Part shown: positions 27,195-36,063 of the stretch, one piece after another | Layout: every line of letters begins with the position of its first letter | Position numbering within the stretch: the first letter of the stretch is position 1 | From: Lentzea nigeriaca | GTDB lineage: Bacteria; Actinomycetota; Actinomycetes; Mycobacteriales; Pseudonocardiaceae | Length of the DNA stretch: 64,000 bases | Direction: 5' to 3' | NCBI RefSeq assembly: GCF_016907955.1 | Contig: NZ_JAFBCX010000001.1 | Coordinates: 1-64,000, forward strand | Translations under genes and position numbers: made by a program | Notes under the pieces: model-generated | The model's database searches: none | Seen by the model: only the letters and a program-made list of their open reading frames with translations | Told to the model about the DNA's origin: nothing

Positions 27195-27662
27195 ATGAGC
27201 GGAATCCGGCTGCGCAGCAAGGAGAAGCCGGCTCGTCCGAAAATCTGTCGTCGGATGTTGCGTGCCGCATGCGGGTTCGTCGGTGGGACACGGAGCCGAT
27301 GGACCGAGGTGATCAGCCCGACTGCGGCTCGCTGTTGCGTGTCCGGCTGGACCGCGATCGTGAGGCCGCCGGCCTGCTACACCACCGCGCTCAAGAACCA
27401 GCAGAAGATCGCCTACGGCGAGGCCAGCATTCCCAACGCCGACCTGGAAGAGGATCACCTCGTGTCCCTCGAGCTCGGCGGCGCCCCGCGCGATCCCAAG
27501 AACCTGTGGCCCGAGCCTCGCGACGGTGCCGGCACCACGGGGAGCGACCGCACGGCCGAGAGCAAGGACAAGGAAGAGAACACGCTCAAGAAGCAGGTCT
27601 GCGCCGGCACGATCACCCTGGCGAGGACGCGGCAGCAGATCGTGGCCGACTGGGCGCGCTGA
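27195..27662 (+). CDS. HNH-like protein, N-terminus eroded
   Basis: A 155-residue frame from ATG 27195. The second half (CYTTALKNQQKIAYG, EEDHLVSLELGGAPRDPKNLWPE, then a basic C-terminal helix) matches a family of secreted actinomycete proteins with a DH...N (HNH-like) core. Family members normally begin with a signal peptide and a conserved CVSGWT-type segment. Here CVSGWTAIVRPP is present but the signal peptide is replaced by basic, cysteine-containing sequence, so the 5' end is probably frameshifted or replaced. Function in the family is not established to my knowledge. Confidence 0.55.
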   Translation: MSGIRLRSKEKPARPKICRRMLRAACGFVGGTRSRWTEVISPTAARCCVSGWTAIVRPPACYTTALKNQQKIAYGEASIPNADLEEDHLVSLELGGAPRDPKNLWPEPRDGAGTTGSDRTAESKDKEENTLKKQVCAGTITLARTRQQIVADWAR

Positions 27663-27701
27663 TCGCCCTCAGACCGTCGTGGCATTCGCGGCCGTACCTG
27701 C

Positions 27702-29014
27702 TCAGGCCACCGGTAGCGGCATCCGGACATGCGCCTCCAGCGTGGCGTGCGCTGTGGTGAAACGGCGAATGTCGCGGCGGCTCGAGGTGGCGTACACCAA
27801 TACCTCGTGGCCGTCGAGAAGAGTCTGGACTCGGCTGCTCGGCGAGCACTCCGAGATCATGTTCGTGGAGGTCGTCCACGGCCTTTCGCTGCGCGTGAGT
27901 CAGCGTGGCGGTGAACGTGAACTCCTGCGCCTCTCCGATCGGCCGTTCGTCGGTCACCTCAAGACGGCTGCCTACCTGCTCGACCAGTGACGCCACCGTG
28001 TCCGCCAGGCCCCGCGGCAGGATGAGTCCGCCGTCCAGGGTCTCGTCGTAATTGCGCAGGAACCGCGGTGTATCCAATGTGGACATTCGCAAGCGCTGGC
28101 GCTCGTAGAACAGCGGGTTCGGCATCGACGCCGCGTGTTTCAGCGTCGCGTGCAACGCGGGGGTCAGCTCGTCGGACTCCACACGGATCCCGGAGTTGAG
28201 CCGGGCGTGCACGATTGGAGACGCGGCGGCCCGGATCCGGGTCGAGACCGGGGCGTTGAGCCGACTGATGTTCGCGCCGACGGCGACTTGTCCGGCGCGA
28301 CGAGCGACTCGGCTGACCTCTGCTGACCTCTGCTGGGCTCATCCGGCCGAGTAACGACAGCAGGGCGGTGCCGAGCCGACGGGCGGTCTCGGCGGGTACG
28401 GGCGCGGCGAAGAACACCCACGCGTGCGCGCCGACGCCCGAACGCGATACCTCCAGCGCTGCGGGCACCGACCACGTCCGGGCGGCCTTCAGATATGCCA
28501 AGGCATCGAGCATTGCCGCTTGCCCGTCGAAGTCGGCTGCCAGCCACCAGCACAGATCGCCGTCCAACAGCGGGTACAACCCGACGTGCGCGGCACCAGT
28601 CAGGTGGGTGTGTAGAACGTCCTTGTCGAGCGGCAGGTGGTCCGGGTCCTCGTGCCGCACGCCCTTGCGCCACCCGCCACGCACTGCCGGCAGCCATCCG
28701 GCCTTGCCAGTGCGGGTGTTCTCCCACCGGGTGGCATAAATGTCGGTCCGGGCGGCGAACAGGGCAGCGAAGAAGTCCACCTTCACATCCGGAGCCGACT
28801 GCCGGTCGACCGGGCCGGGATGGGCTTCGAAGAAGCCGGTCTGCGCCGGGCCGGGTGGCGCTGCCTGCTTCGGAGTCAACTCCAGCAACCGCAACAATCG
28901 TGCGTTCTCGGAACGCAATTGGGTCTCGCCCAGCTGCGCGAATGCCTGCATGACGAGTCGGTCTCGCCTTTGGCGATCCGTCGGCTGGTGCAGCGTCATC
29001 CCGACGGCGCGCAT
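27702..29014 (-). pseudogene. TOTE-type primase-helicase, truncated and frameshifted
   Basis: From ATG 29014 the frame gives the archaeo-eukaryotic primase domain of TOTE conflict systems: FFAALFAARTDIYATRWEN, HLTGAAHVGLYPLL, CWWLAADFDGQ. The frame breaks near 28310-28331, where a 10-base tandem duplication (GCTGACCTCT) is visible. It resumes as ARLNSGIRVESDELTPAL, MPNPLFYERQRLRMS, ETLDGGLILPRGL and FTFTATLTHAQRKAVD, the region just before the helicase Walker A. The sequence then leaves the family at EHDLGVLAEQPS, exactly where GAGKT should follow; an unrelated tail runs to a stop at 27702. The middle of the primase and the whole motor are lost, so it is inactive. Confidence 0.75.
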
Positions 29015-29204
29015 CTCGTCTTCCGTGCGCTCCTGCGCAAGCCCGGTTTTTCATGGTCGCGCGATGGAGAGAAGCTGCTTGAGCGCCACAAGAAGTCTTT
29101 CTTCGGGCATGAACCGGTACCAGGTGTCTCGGTCGTTGGTGAGCGCCTTACCGAACTTCTTCGGACGGCCAGGTAGACGCCAGCTGCACGCCTGTGCCAC
29201 TTGC

Positions 29205-29513
29205 TCAAGCCTCGTTGTGCTTCTTGCCCCTGGTGGACGGCGTCGCGGTGAAGCCCGACTCGTCGCCCATGTGGATGAACAGGCGTCCGGTCAGCGTGCC
29301 GTTCTCGGCCAGACCGGCCCAGCCGCTGCCGCTGATCTGATCGCCTTCGTCGCTGCCTTCCCAGGTGAAATCGACGAACGGCCGACCATTGCGCTCGTTC
29401 CACCGGCAGTCCATCCAGCCCTCGACGGCGACAGGTGCTGACGGCCCGTACGCCGATGTCCACGTCGCCGAGCTCACGATCGAGGGTGTGTCGGCATCAT
29501 TCGGAACCGGCAC
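29205..29513 (-). CDS. Small hypothetical protein
   Basis: A 102-residue acidic frame from ATG 29513 with tryptophan- and glycine-rich beta-type sequence (WNERNGRPFVDFTWEGSDEGD, GRLFIHMGDESGFTA). It could be a complete small beta-barrel protein or a fragment. It is followed on the same strand by a further broken piece (29052-29200, containing KFGKALTNDRDTWYRFM) and then the TOTE pseudogene, so it lies in decaying DNA. I do not recognise the family. Confidence 0.4.
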   Translation of the reverse strand: MPVPNDADTPSIVSSATWTSAYGPSAPVAVEGWMDCRWNERNGRPFVDFTWEGSDEGDQISGSGWAGLAENGTLTGRLFIHMGDESGFTATPSTRGKKHNEA

Positions 29514-29736
29514 CGAGGTGCTCCCAATCAGGATGTCACCCGACCTGCTGAACTTCCTTCCTAGTGGTCAGGATGCCACTCACCGCGTCGTTACGCCTCG
29601 TAGGTAGCAGGCAACGCGGAGTGTTGCGTTGTCGAACGGACTGCGGCATAACGGTCTGGTGTCGGCTGTATCACCCCATGCCTCCTCCGCGATGTGCACC
29701 ACGGTCTGTTCGGCGGTGAAGTAAGGGGGAACGGTC

Positions 29737-32700
29737 GTGGCGAATGGTTGGGCTGCTCCGGGTGCGCGGGGCACAACGGTTGATCGAGCGGTACGGCTTT
29801 TCCAGTTCCTCGCGCGGAGTCAGCAGCTCAAGTCCAATCCACCTCGCACTACCGACAGCTACGAGTCCGTGTTGTGGTTCGGAAATCTGCCCGAGCACCC
29901 CGCGATCCGATCCGCACATCGCGAGGTTGCACAGGCCACCAGCGACTTCCTGCTCACCGTCGACCGGGTCGCGCACCAGGATCCGCCCGAGCCCGCAGCG
30001 GAACTGCGGCCCTGGTTGGACGGCGAGTGGGACGACCCAGCCGCGCCGCCACGTCTGCGCGAGTCGATCGGCGAGGGAGAACAGCGCACCGCACTCGCCG
30101 ACGCGGAAGGGATTCGGGAGGTCCACGAGGAGTGGGAGGCCCGCTGGTCCGAGTGGGCTGAGCGAGAGAAAACCGATCGAGCTGCACGGAACGTCTACAA
30201 CGAGCTGTTCTCCGCCTACGTCATCGCAGCTGGACATGCCGAGGAACTCGAGCTGGTCCTCGGCGTCGGCTGCCTGTCGTGGGCGCCACCCGGCCACTAT
30301 GTCGTGCGGCGTCACCTTGCGACTGTGCCCGCGGTGGTCCAGTTCGACGACAGCTCCGGGCGGCTGACCCTCCAGCAGGCCGAGGCCGCGGAAGGCTTGA
30401 ACGTCGAGCTGGACATGCTCGACCCCGGTCGTGTGGCCGACCCGCAGCGTGTCGTCCAGATCAGGAACGAAGCCCGCGAGGTGACCGCCGCCGTTCTGCA
30501 TCGCGACGAAGTTGGCGGCGTACTGCGCCGTCTGGTGCACGCCCTCGACGGCGAGGCGGCGTACCTCGACGAGGACGATCCGCAGAAGCCGGGTGCGCAC
30601 GCTGTGGCGGCGTTCGCGCCCGCTGTCATCCTGCGCAGGCGTTCGCGGCAGGGGATCGTCGACATCCTCGACTCGGTCGCCGGGCAGCTCGGCGAGTCGG
30701 GCGTCGTCCCGGACGGGCTGCTTCCGCTCGTGGATCCGGATCACCGGCCTGCGGCGGAGAGCTCATCTGAGCCTGGAGCACTGGTCGAGCTCGACTCCGA
30801 GCATTTCCTGCCGTTGCCGGTCAACGACCGGCAGCTGCGCGTCCTCACCCAGGTCGACGCGAAGGCGCAGGTGCTTGTGCAGGGTCCTCCTGGGACGGGC
30901 AAGACCCACACCGTCGCCGCCCTGCTGTCACATCTCCTTGCGCAGGGCAAGCGTGTCCTCGTCACCGCGCATACCGACCGAGCCCTGAAAGAGGTGCGGG
31001 CGAAGCTGCCCGAGGCCATCGCGCCGCTGGCCGTCTCGGTCGTCGGGTCCTCGCGCTCGGACATGGCGGACCTCAAGGTCGCCGTGGAGCGGATCAGTCA
31101 TGTGGCCAGCGAGTACGATGCCGAGGGCGCGCGCCGGGCGATTGAGGAACACATCGCCGCGATCGAGGACTTCCGCGTGCGCCGTGCCGGTCTGTACCGG
31201 CGGCTGCTCGATGCGCGCGGCGAAGAGGTCGTCGAGCACGAGGCCGGCGACTACCGCGGCACGCTCGCCGCCATCGCACAGCGCGTGGAAGCGGAGCAGG
31301 AGCGGTTCGGCTGGCTGGCAGACCTGGTCGCGGTGAACGGCGTCGTGCCATCCCCACTCCCCGCGAGTGACATCCTCGAGTGGCACCGCAGCGTCGTGGA
31401 CGACGCACTGAACACCGACGAGCCCGAGGCGCGGCTCAAACTGCTGTCCCTCACCGACGTGCCCGCCCCCGAGGCGTTCTTCTCGCTCGTCACCGCGGAA
31501 CGGCAGGCCGTCGCTGCCGAGGAGGGGCACGGCAACCTCACGCAGCACACCGCCTTCGAAGGCGTCCGGCGCTTGGACCACTCCACGCGGACGGTGCTTC
31601 GGCAGCGGCTCAACGGGTTCGCGCGCGAGGCCGAGGACCTGTCCCGGCGGCGCGAGGCGTGGATGAACGACGCGCTCTCCGAAGTGCTCGCAGGGCGTGC
31701 GAACCACTGGCGGTCCCGCGGACACCAGATCGCCCAGCTCATCGGTCGTGCCGGTCCTGTCGTCGACCGGCTCGGACCGCTCACCGAGGTGCAGGTCGGC
31801 TCCGCCGACATGGGCGCGCTCGTAGCCCTGGCCGGTGCGCTGCGCGCACACATCGGCGACGGCGGCAAGCTCAAGACCAACCCGGACGGCTCACCCAAGA
31901 CTGGGGCGTTCGCCCCCAAGGCCGTGAAACAGGCCCAGCCGCTGTTTCAAGCGGTGCGAGTCAACGGTGTCCCACCCACAACTTCCGACCAGCTCGACGT
32001 CTTCCTGATGTGGGTCGAGGCCACCAGGACGCTGGACGCGCTGGACCGGGCGTGGCCCGACTCGGTGCACATCCCCGCCGAGGACACGCTGAGCGAACGG
32101 CTCCAGTGGCACGTGACCGAACTGGAACAGCTTCGCCGCGTGCTGGCACTCGGCGAAGCCCTCGAAGCGGAGGAACGCGGCCTGGCGGGGCTCGGCCTCC
32201 CGCGTCCGAACTGGACTGATCTCGACGCCGTCCAGACCTATGCCCGGCTCGTCGACGCCGCAGCCGCGTCCGATGCCCGCAGCGCAGCCACCGTGCCACT
32301 GCAGGAGATCGTGCGAACCATCGCCGACGTGGCTCAGTGGGCTGACGCCGCGCCGTGCGTGAAGCACTTGGCGCAGGCCGCAGAGGATCGAGACCACGAG
32401 TCGTATGCGGCCGCGTACGCCAGGCTGGCGCGTCTGACCGAGGTCGTGGGGCTGGCGCGGCGCCGTGACGAGATCGCGGCGAAGCTGGCCCACCTGATGC
32501 CACAGGTGCACCAGGCTGTCTCGGCGGACCCGCGCGACCCCGCCTGGCCGCAGAAACTGGCCGACTGGGACGCCGCGTGGGCGTGGGCGGTAGCACGGGC
32601 GTGGGTCCTTGGACGCGGTGATGAGGACGTCAACGCTCTGCAAGCCGAGGTGCTGCACGTCGAGGAGCAGGTGCGCGACCGGGTCGAAAGGCTGGCAGCC

Positions 32701-34938
32701 GAACGGGCGTGGGGCTACGCCGTGTCGCCAGAGCGGCTGTCCGGCAAGGCCCGCGCCGACCTGCTCCAGTACGCCCAGCTGGTCAAGCTGCTCGGCAAGG
32801 GCACCGGCGTCTACGCGAACCAGCGCCGGGCCGACATCAAGGCGGCCATGGACCGCTGCCGCCCCGCCGTGCCGGTGTGGATCATGCCCGTCTACCGGAT
32901 CGCCGAGCAGTTCCGTGTCCAGCCCAACATGTTCGACGTCGTGGTAGTGGACGAGGCTTCGCAAGCGGGCCTGGAAGCGACATTCCTCCAGTACCTCGCA
33001 CCCAAGATCGTGGTCATCGGCGACGACAAGCAGGTCTCGCCCTCGGCCGTGGGCACCGACCAGCAGCAGTTGCGCGACCTCGCCGAGCAGTACCTGTGGG
33101 ACGACCCGTACCGCGCGTCGTGGCAGGACCCCAAGCGCAGCCTGTTCGACGAGGCCAAGATGCGCTTCGAGGGCATGATCACGCTCGTGGAGCACCGGCG
33201 GTGCGTGCCCGAGATCATCGGCTTCTCGAACCGGATCGCCTACGAGCCCGATGGCATCCGGCTGGTGCCCGTACGCCAGTACGGCGCCGACCGCCTGGAA
33301 CCGGTCAAGCCGGTGTTCCTCGACAACGGCTACGAGCGCGGCGTGACGGACAAGGTCAACCCGGTGGAAGCAGACGCCATCGTCGACCAGATCGAGAAGT
33401 GCATCGCCGACCCGCGGTACGACGGGATGACGTTCGGCGTCGTGTCGCTGCTCGGTCGCGCCCAGGCGAAGAGGATCGAGAAGCGGCTGCTGGAGCGCAT
33501 CCCGCCGGAGGAGTGGAAGGCGCGTGACCTCCGGTGTGGTGACTCCGCCGACTTCCAGGGCTCCGAGCGCAACGTGATGTTCCTGTCGATGGTCAAGGCC
33601 CCAGAGCCGGGCAAGCGGATCGCCTCGCTGACACAGGACATGTACGTCCAGCGCTTCAACGTCGCCGCGTCCCGCGCCAAGGACCAGATGTGGGTGTTCC
33701 ACTCCCTGCGCCTTTCCGACCTCGGCAACGCCGAGGACATGCGGTTCCAGTTGCTGGACTACTGCTACGCGCTGTCCGGGCGCACCAGCGGTACGGATGA
33801 CGCCAGGTCCTCGGTTGTGCCCGAGGATCGGAGAGTGGGGCCTTTCGACTCGCTGTTCGAGCAGCGGGTGTTCAACCGGCTCGTCGACCGCGGGTACAGC
33901 GTCGTCCCGCAGTTCCCGGCCGAGGGCTATCGCATCGACCTGGTTGTCGTGGGCGCGAAAGCGAGGCTTGCGGTGGAGTGTGACGGCGACGCGTGGCACG
34001 GGCCGGACGCGTACGAGCGCGACCTTGCCCGGCAGCGCGATCTGGAGCGGTGTGGCTGGCGTTTCTTCCGCATTCGCGAGTCCGAGTTCTACGCCGACCG
34101 GCCTGCTGTCTTGGCGCGGCTGTGGGATGCGTTGCACGAGCTGGACATCTACCCGTCCGGATGGACGCCGGAAGACGAAGACCAGCCGGCCACGACGCCG
34201 CCCCGGCTTGTGGCTGTCGTCGAACCTGCGCCCGATAACCCCGTCGCAATCTTTCCCGGATCATCCGTGTCCGGACTGGACATTGTTCACCCGGCTGCTC
34301 CGGAGCAGGTGGTGTCCAAGCAGGCAGTAGCCGAGCCAATCGGCCTGCCGGAATCCGTTGTGACCATTGAACTGTCGGAAGTCGCCGAGCAGATGGTCGT
34401 GGAGCACGAGGAGGCGTCGCTACCTGCCGCGGATTCAACGCTTGCCGCATACCGGCACTTTGACGGAACCGTGGTTCAGGTCGGTGAGGCCTCACGGCAG
34501 GACCTGCTCGGCGGTCTGATGCGTCTCGTTGACGCGGAGGGCCCCGTGCTGGGTAGCCGTCTGCACACCGCGTATGTCCGTGCTTCGGGCGCAGTCCGGG
34601 TCACGAAGCTGGTCGCAGGCGAGTTGAACAAGGCGATCTCCCAAGCAGTGCGCAAAGGCGAGCTCATCGAGGACAACCCGCTTGGCGAGAGCGGTATCAA
34701 GCCACGCACGTATCGGTTGCCCGACCAACCGGAGGTGCGCATGCGCCAGCTGGGACCGCGGTCCCTCGACGAGGTACCTCCGGCCGAGCTCGCAGCGATG
34801 CTCGACCACGTCGCCGCACGAGTCGGTGACGTCAGCGAGGAGGCGTTGCAGCGTGCTGTGCTCGAGTTGCTCGGCTTGAAGCGGCTCACCGACAACGTGA
34901 AAAGCCGATTCGCTGCAGTTCAAGCCCTTCGGAGTTGA
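29737..34938 (+). CDS. Giant SF1 helicase fused to Vsr/MTES_1575-type nuclease
   Basis: 1733 residues from GTG 29737. The N-terminal ~370 residues are unique. Motor: Walker A GPPGTGKT at 383-390, a helical insertion of ~650 residues, motif II VVVDEASQA near 1070, VIGDDKQVSPSAVG, and motif VI FNVAASRAKDQMW. From residue ~1369 a Vsr-like (MTES_1575/DUF559) nuclease follows: FDSLFEQRVFNRL, YRIDLVVVGAKARLAVECDGDAWHG, ERCGWRFFRIRESEF. The C-terminal ~150 residues (GSRLHTAYVRASG...LNKAISQAVRKGELIEDN) look like the winged DUF3320-type module. Helicase-Vsr-DUF3320 proteins are reported single-gene antiphage factors. It is transcribed alone and ends 54 bases before the 100-bp repeat. Confidence 0.88.
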   Translation: MANGWAAPGARGTTVDRAVRLFQFLARSQQLKSNPPRTTDSYESVLWFGNLPEHPAIRSAHREVAQATSDFLLTVDRVAHQDPPEPAAELRPWLDGEWDDPAAPPRLRESIGEGEQRTALADAEGIREVHEEWEARWSEWAEREKTDRAARNVYNELFSAYVIAAGHAEELELVLGVGCLSWAPPGHYVVRRHLATVPAVVQFDDSSGRLTLQQAEAAEGLNVELDMLDPGRVADPQRVVQIRNEAREVTAAVLHRDEVGGVLRRLVHALDGEAAYLDEDDPQKPGAHAVAAFAPAVILRRRSRQGIVDILDSVAGQLGESGVVPDGLLPLVDPDHRPAAESSSEPGALVELDSEHFLPLPVNDRQLRVLTQVDAKAQVLVQGPPGTGKTHTVAALLSHLLAQGKRVLVTAHTDRALKEVRAKLPEAIAPLAVSVVGSSRSDMADLKVAVERISHVASEYDAEGARRAIEEHIAAIEDFRVRRAGLYRRLLDARGEEVVEHEAGDYRGTLAAIAQRVEAEQERFGWLADLVAVNGVVPSPLPASDILEWHRSVVDDALNTDEPEARLKLLSLTDVPAPEAFFSLVTAERQAVAAEEGHGNLTQHTAFEGVRRLDHSTRTVLRQRLNGFAREAEDLSRRREAWMNDALSEVLAGRANHWRSRGHQIAQLIGRAGPVVDRLGPLTEVQVGSADMGALVALAGALRAHIGDGGKLKTNPDGSPKTGAFAPKAVKQAQPLFQAVRVNGVPPTTSDQLDVFLMWVEATRTLDALDRAWPDSVHIPAEDTLSERLQWHVTELEQLRRVLALGEALEAEERGLAGLGLPRPNWTDLDAVQTYARLVDAAAASDARSAATVPLQEIVRTIADVAQWADAAPCVKHLAQAAEDRDHESYAAAYARLARLTEVVGLARRRDEIAAKLAHLMPQVHQAVSADPRDPAWPQKLADWDAAWAWAVARAWVLGRGDEDVNALQAEVLHVEEQVRDRVERLAAERAWGYAVSPERLSGKARADLLQYAQLVKLLGKGTGVYANQRRADIKAAMDRCRPAVPVWIMPVYRIAEQFRVQPNMFDVVVVDEASQAGLEATFLQYLAPKIVVIGDDKQVSPSAVGTDQQQLRDLAEQYLWDDPYRASWQDPKRSLFDEAKMRFEGMITLVEHRRCVPEIIGFSNRIAYEPDGIRLVPVRQYGADRLEPVKPVFLDNGYERGVTDKVNPVEADAIVDQIEKCIADPRYDGMTFGVVSLLGRAQAKRIEKRLLERIPPEEWKARDLRCGDSADFQGSERNVMFLSMVKAPEPGKRIASLTQDMYVQRFNVAASRAKDQMWVFHSLRLSDLGNAEDMRFQLLDYCYALSGRTSGTDDARSSVVPEDRRVGPFDSLFEQRVFNRLVDRGYSVVPQFPAEGYRIDLVVVGAKARLAVECDGDAWHGPDAYERDLARQRDLERCGWRFFRIRESEFYADRPAVLARLWDALHELDIYPSGWTPEDEDQPATTPPRLVAVVEPAPDNPVAIFPGSSVSGLDIVHPAAPEQVVSKQAVAEPIGLPESVVTIELSEVAEQMVVEHEEASLPAADSTLAAYRHFDGTVVQVGEASRQDLLGGLMRLVDAEGPVLGSRLHTAYVRASGAVRVTKLVAGELNKAISQAVRKGELIEDNPLGESGIKPRTYRLPDQPEVRMRQLGPRSLDEVPPAELAAMLDHVAARVGDVSEEALQRAVLELLGLKRLTDNVKSRFAAVQALRS

Positions 34939-34992
34939 GGCCTGTAGCGTGTTGGCCACCACGATAGTCCTTTTCGGACTGATGGGAGTGGC

Positions 34993-35092
34993 TGGGAGTG
35001 GGAGTTAAATGAGAGGATTCATTGTGCGCCAACGGTGTTCGACTGTGTTGAACGGCAGCCAACGGCGCCGGCGCGACCTGCGGTTTCAGTGT
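34993..35092. repeat. 100-bp repeat, copy 2 (with 18396-18494)
   Basis: Same orientation as copy 1 and about 90 percent identical, including the CCAACGG pair and GTTCGACTGTGTTGAAC. It follows the helicase-nuclease gene; here no tRNA fragment is attached. The two copies bracket 16.5 kb. Confidence 0.8.
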
Positions 35093-35177
35093 GGTCATGG
35101 AGGAGACTCGGGAATGGGTGCGAAGGCTGGTGCAGAGCGCAAGATGATCTGCGTGGTCCGACATCCGGAGGTGGAAA

Positions 35178-35639
35178 GTGACCGCCCGTCGGAAGTGCGG
35201 ACGTCCGACTAACGCGGGCACGCCGTGCGGGGCGGTGGTTTGCCGGTTGGTGCCGCTGGGTTCGGTGGCGCCGACCTGCCGGAAACACATGACCGCGAAA
35301 GAGCGGCAGGAGCTGGCCCCCGCGGAGATCTTCGGTCGGCTGGCGGTGGATCAATCGACAGCGTTGTACGCCCTGCGACAGTTGCGGGAGGAAGGCAGGG
35401 CGGCTATGTGCCAATCGGGGCGTGCCGGAGAACGTGCAGACCTCAGAGCCGACCGACGCCGGCGCACGACGGGCAGCGCGACCGGGCGGCCGCAACGCTC
35501 GGGTGCGGTCGCAGATCCTCGCGGCGACGATGGAGCTCGTTGCCCGCGACGGCGTGACCGGCCTGCGCTACGAGGAGATCGGCGAGTTTGCCAGCGTCAA
35601 CGGGAACAACGTCTACCGGAACTTTCCGGGCCGCGCTGA
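35178..35639 (+). CDS. Small zinc-finger-like or regulatory ORF, 3' half doubtful
   Basis: The first ~75 residues look genuine: KCGRPTNAGTPCGA...CRKH could bind a metal, and IFGRLAVDQSTALYALRQLREEG resembles a winged helix. After ~35420 the frame overlaps the clearly coding TetR frame and becomes arginine-rich shadow sequence. The real gene is probably truncated or frameshifted near 35400. I do not recognise the family. Confidence 0.35.
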   Translation: MTARRKCGRPTNAGTPCGAVVCRLVPLGSVAPTCRKHMTAKERQELAPAEIFGRLAVDQSTALYALRQLREEGRAAMCQSGRAGERADLRADRRRRTTGSATGRPQRSGAVADPRGDDGARCPRRRDRPALRGDRRVCQRQREQRLPELSGPR

Positions 35640-35990
35640 GCTCGTCAAGGACGCGTTGCTGCAGTACGCGGAGGACCCGCGCTCTGCACGACTCCGGCGA
35701 TCTTCGCCGTGTCTGGTCGACTTTCTGGTGGCGCTGGCCGTGCGGCTGTCGAGCTCGGTCGGCCGCGCCCATGTTGCAGGCCACCGTCGCGGCCCCGGCG
35801 AACACGGATCTGGCCGAGGCGTGTCGCCGGCGGGGGAGAGATTCCGCCTGTCGACAGCTACTTCCTCACCGTGCTGCTGTCCGGGCCGGTGTACCTCTAC
35901 GTCAACCAGCGGCGCCACCCGTTAACGCGCGAGGTGGCCGAGAAGATCGTCGTCGTCGTCCTGGCCGACATCCACGCCACCATGTCGTAG
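35422..35990 (+). pseudogene. TetR-family regulator, frameshifted
   Basis: The helix-turn-helix is intact from GTG 35422: RSQILAATMELVARDGVTGL, YEEIGEFASVNGNNVYRNFPGRAELV. The ligand-binding part is split over three frames: LVDFLVALAVRLSS in the first, MLQATVAAPANTDLAEACRR in a second, and VDSYFLTVLLSGPVYLYVNQ to LADIHATMS in a third. At least two frameshifts separate them. No functional repressor is expected. Confidence 0.7.
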
Positions 35991-36063
35991 GCTCCGGCCG
36001 AGCGGTCGGCCCACCAGCTGAACCTGAGCAGGTTCGGCGGAAGTGACGGGACCGCCTTTGGTC

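Noticed and set aside
31891-34137. Minus-strand open frame of 748 codons
   Set aside because: Antisense shadow of the helicase-nuclease gene; low complexity and no motif.
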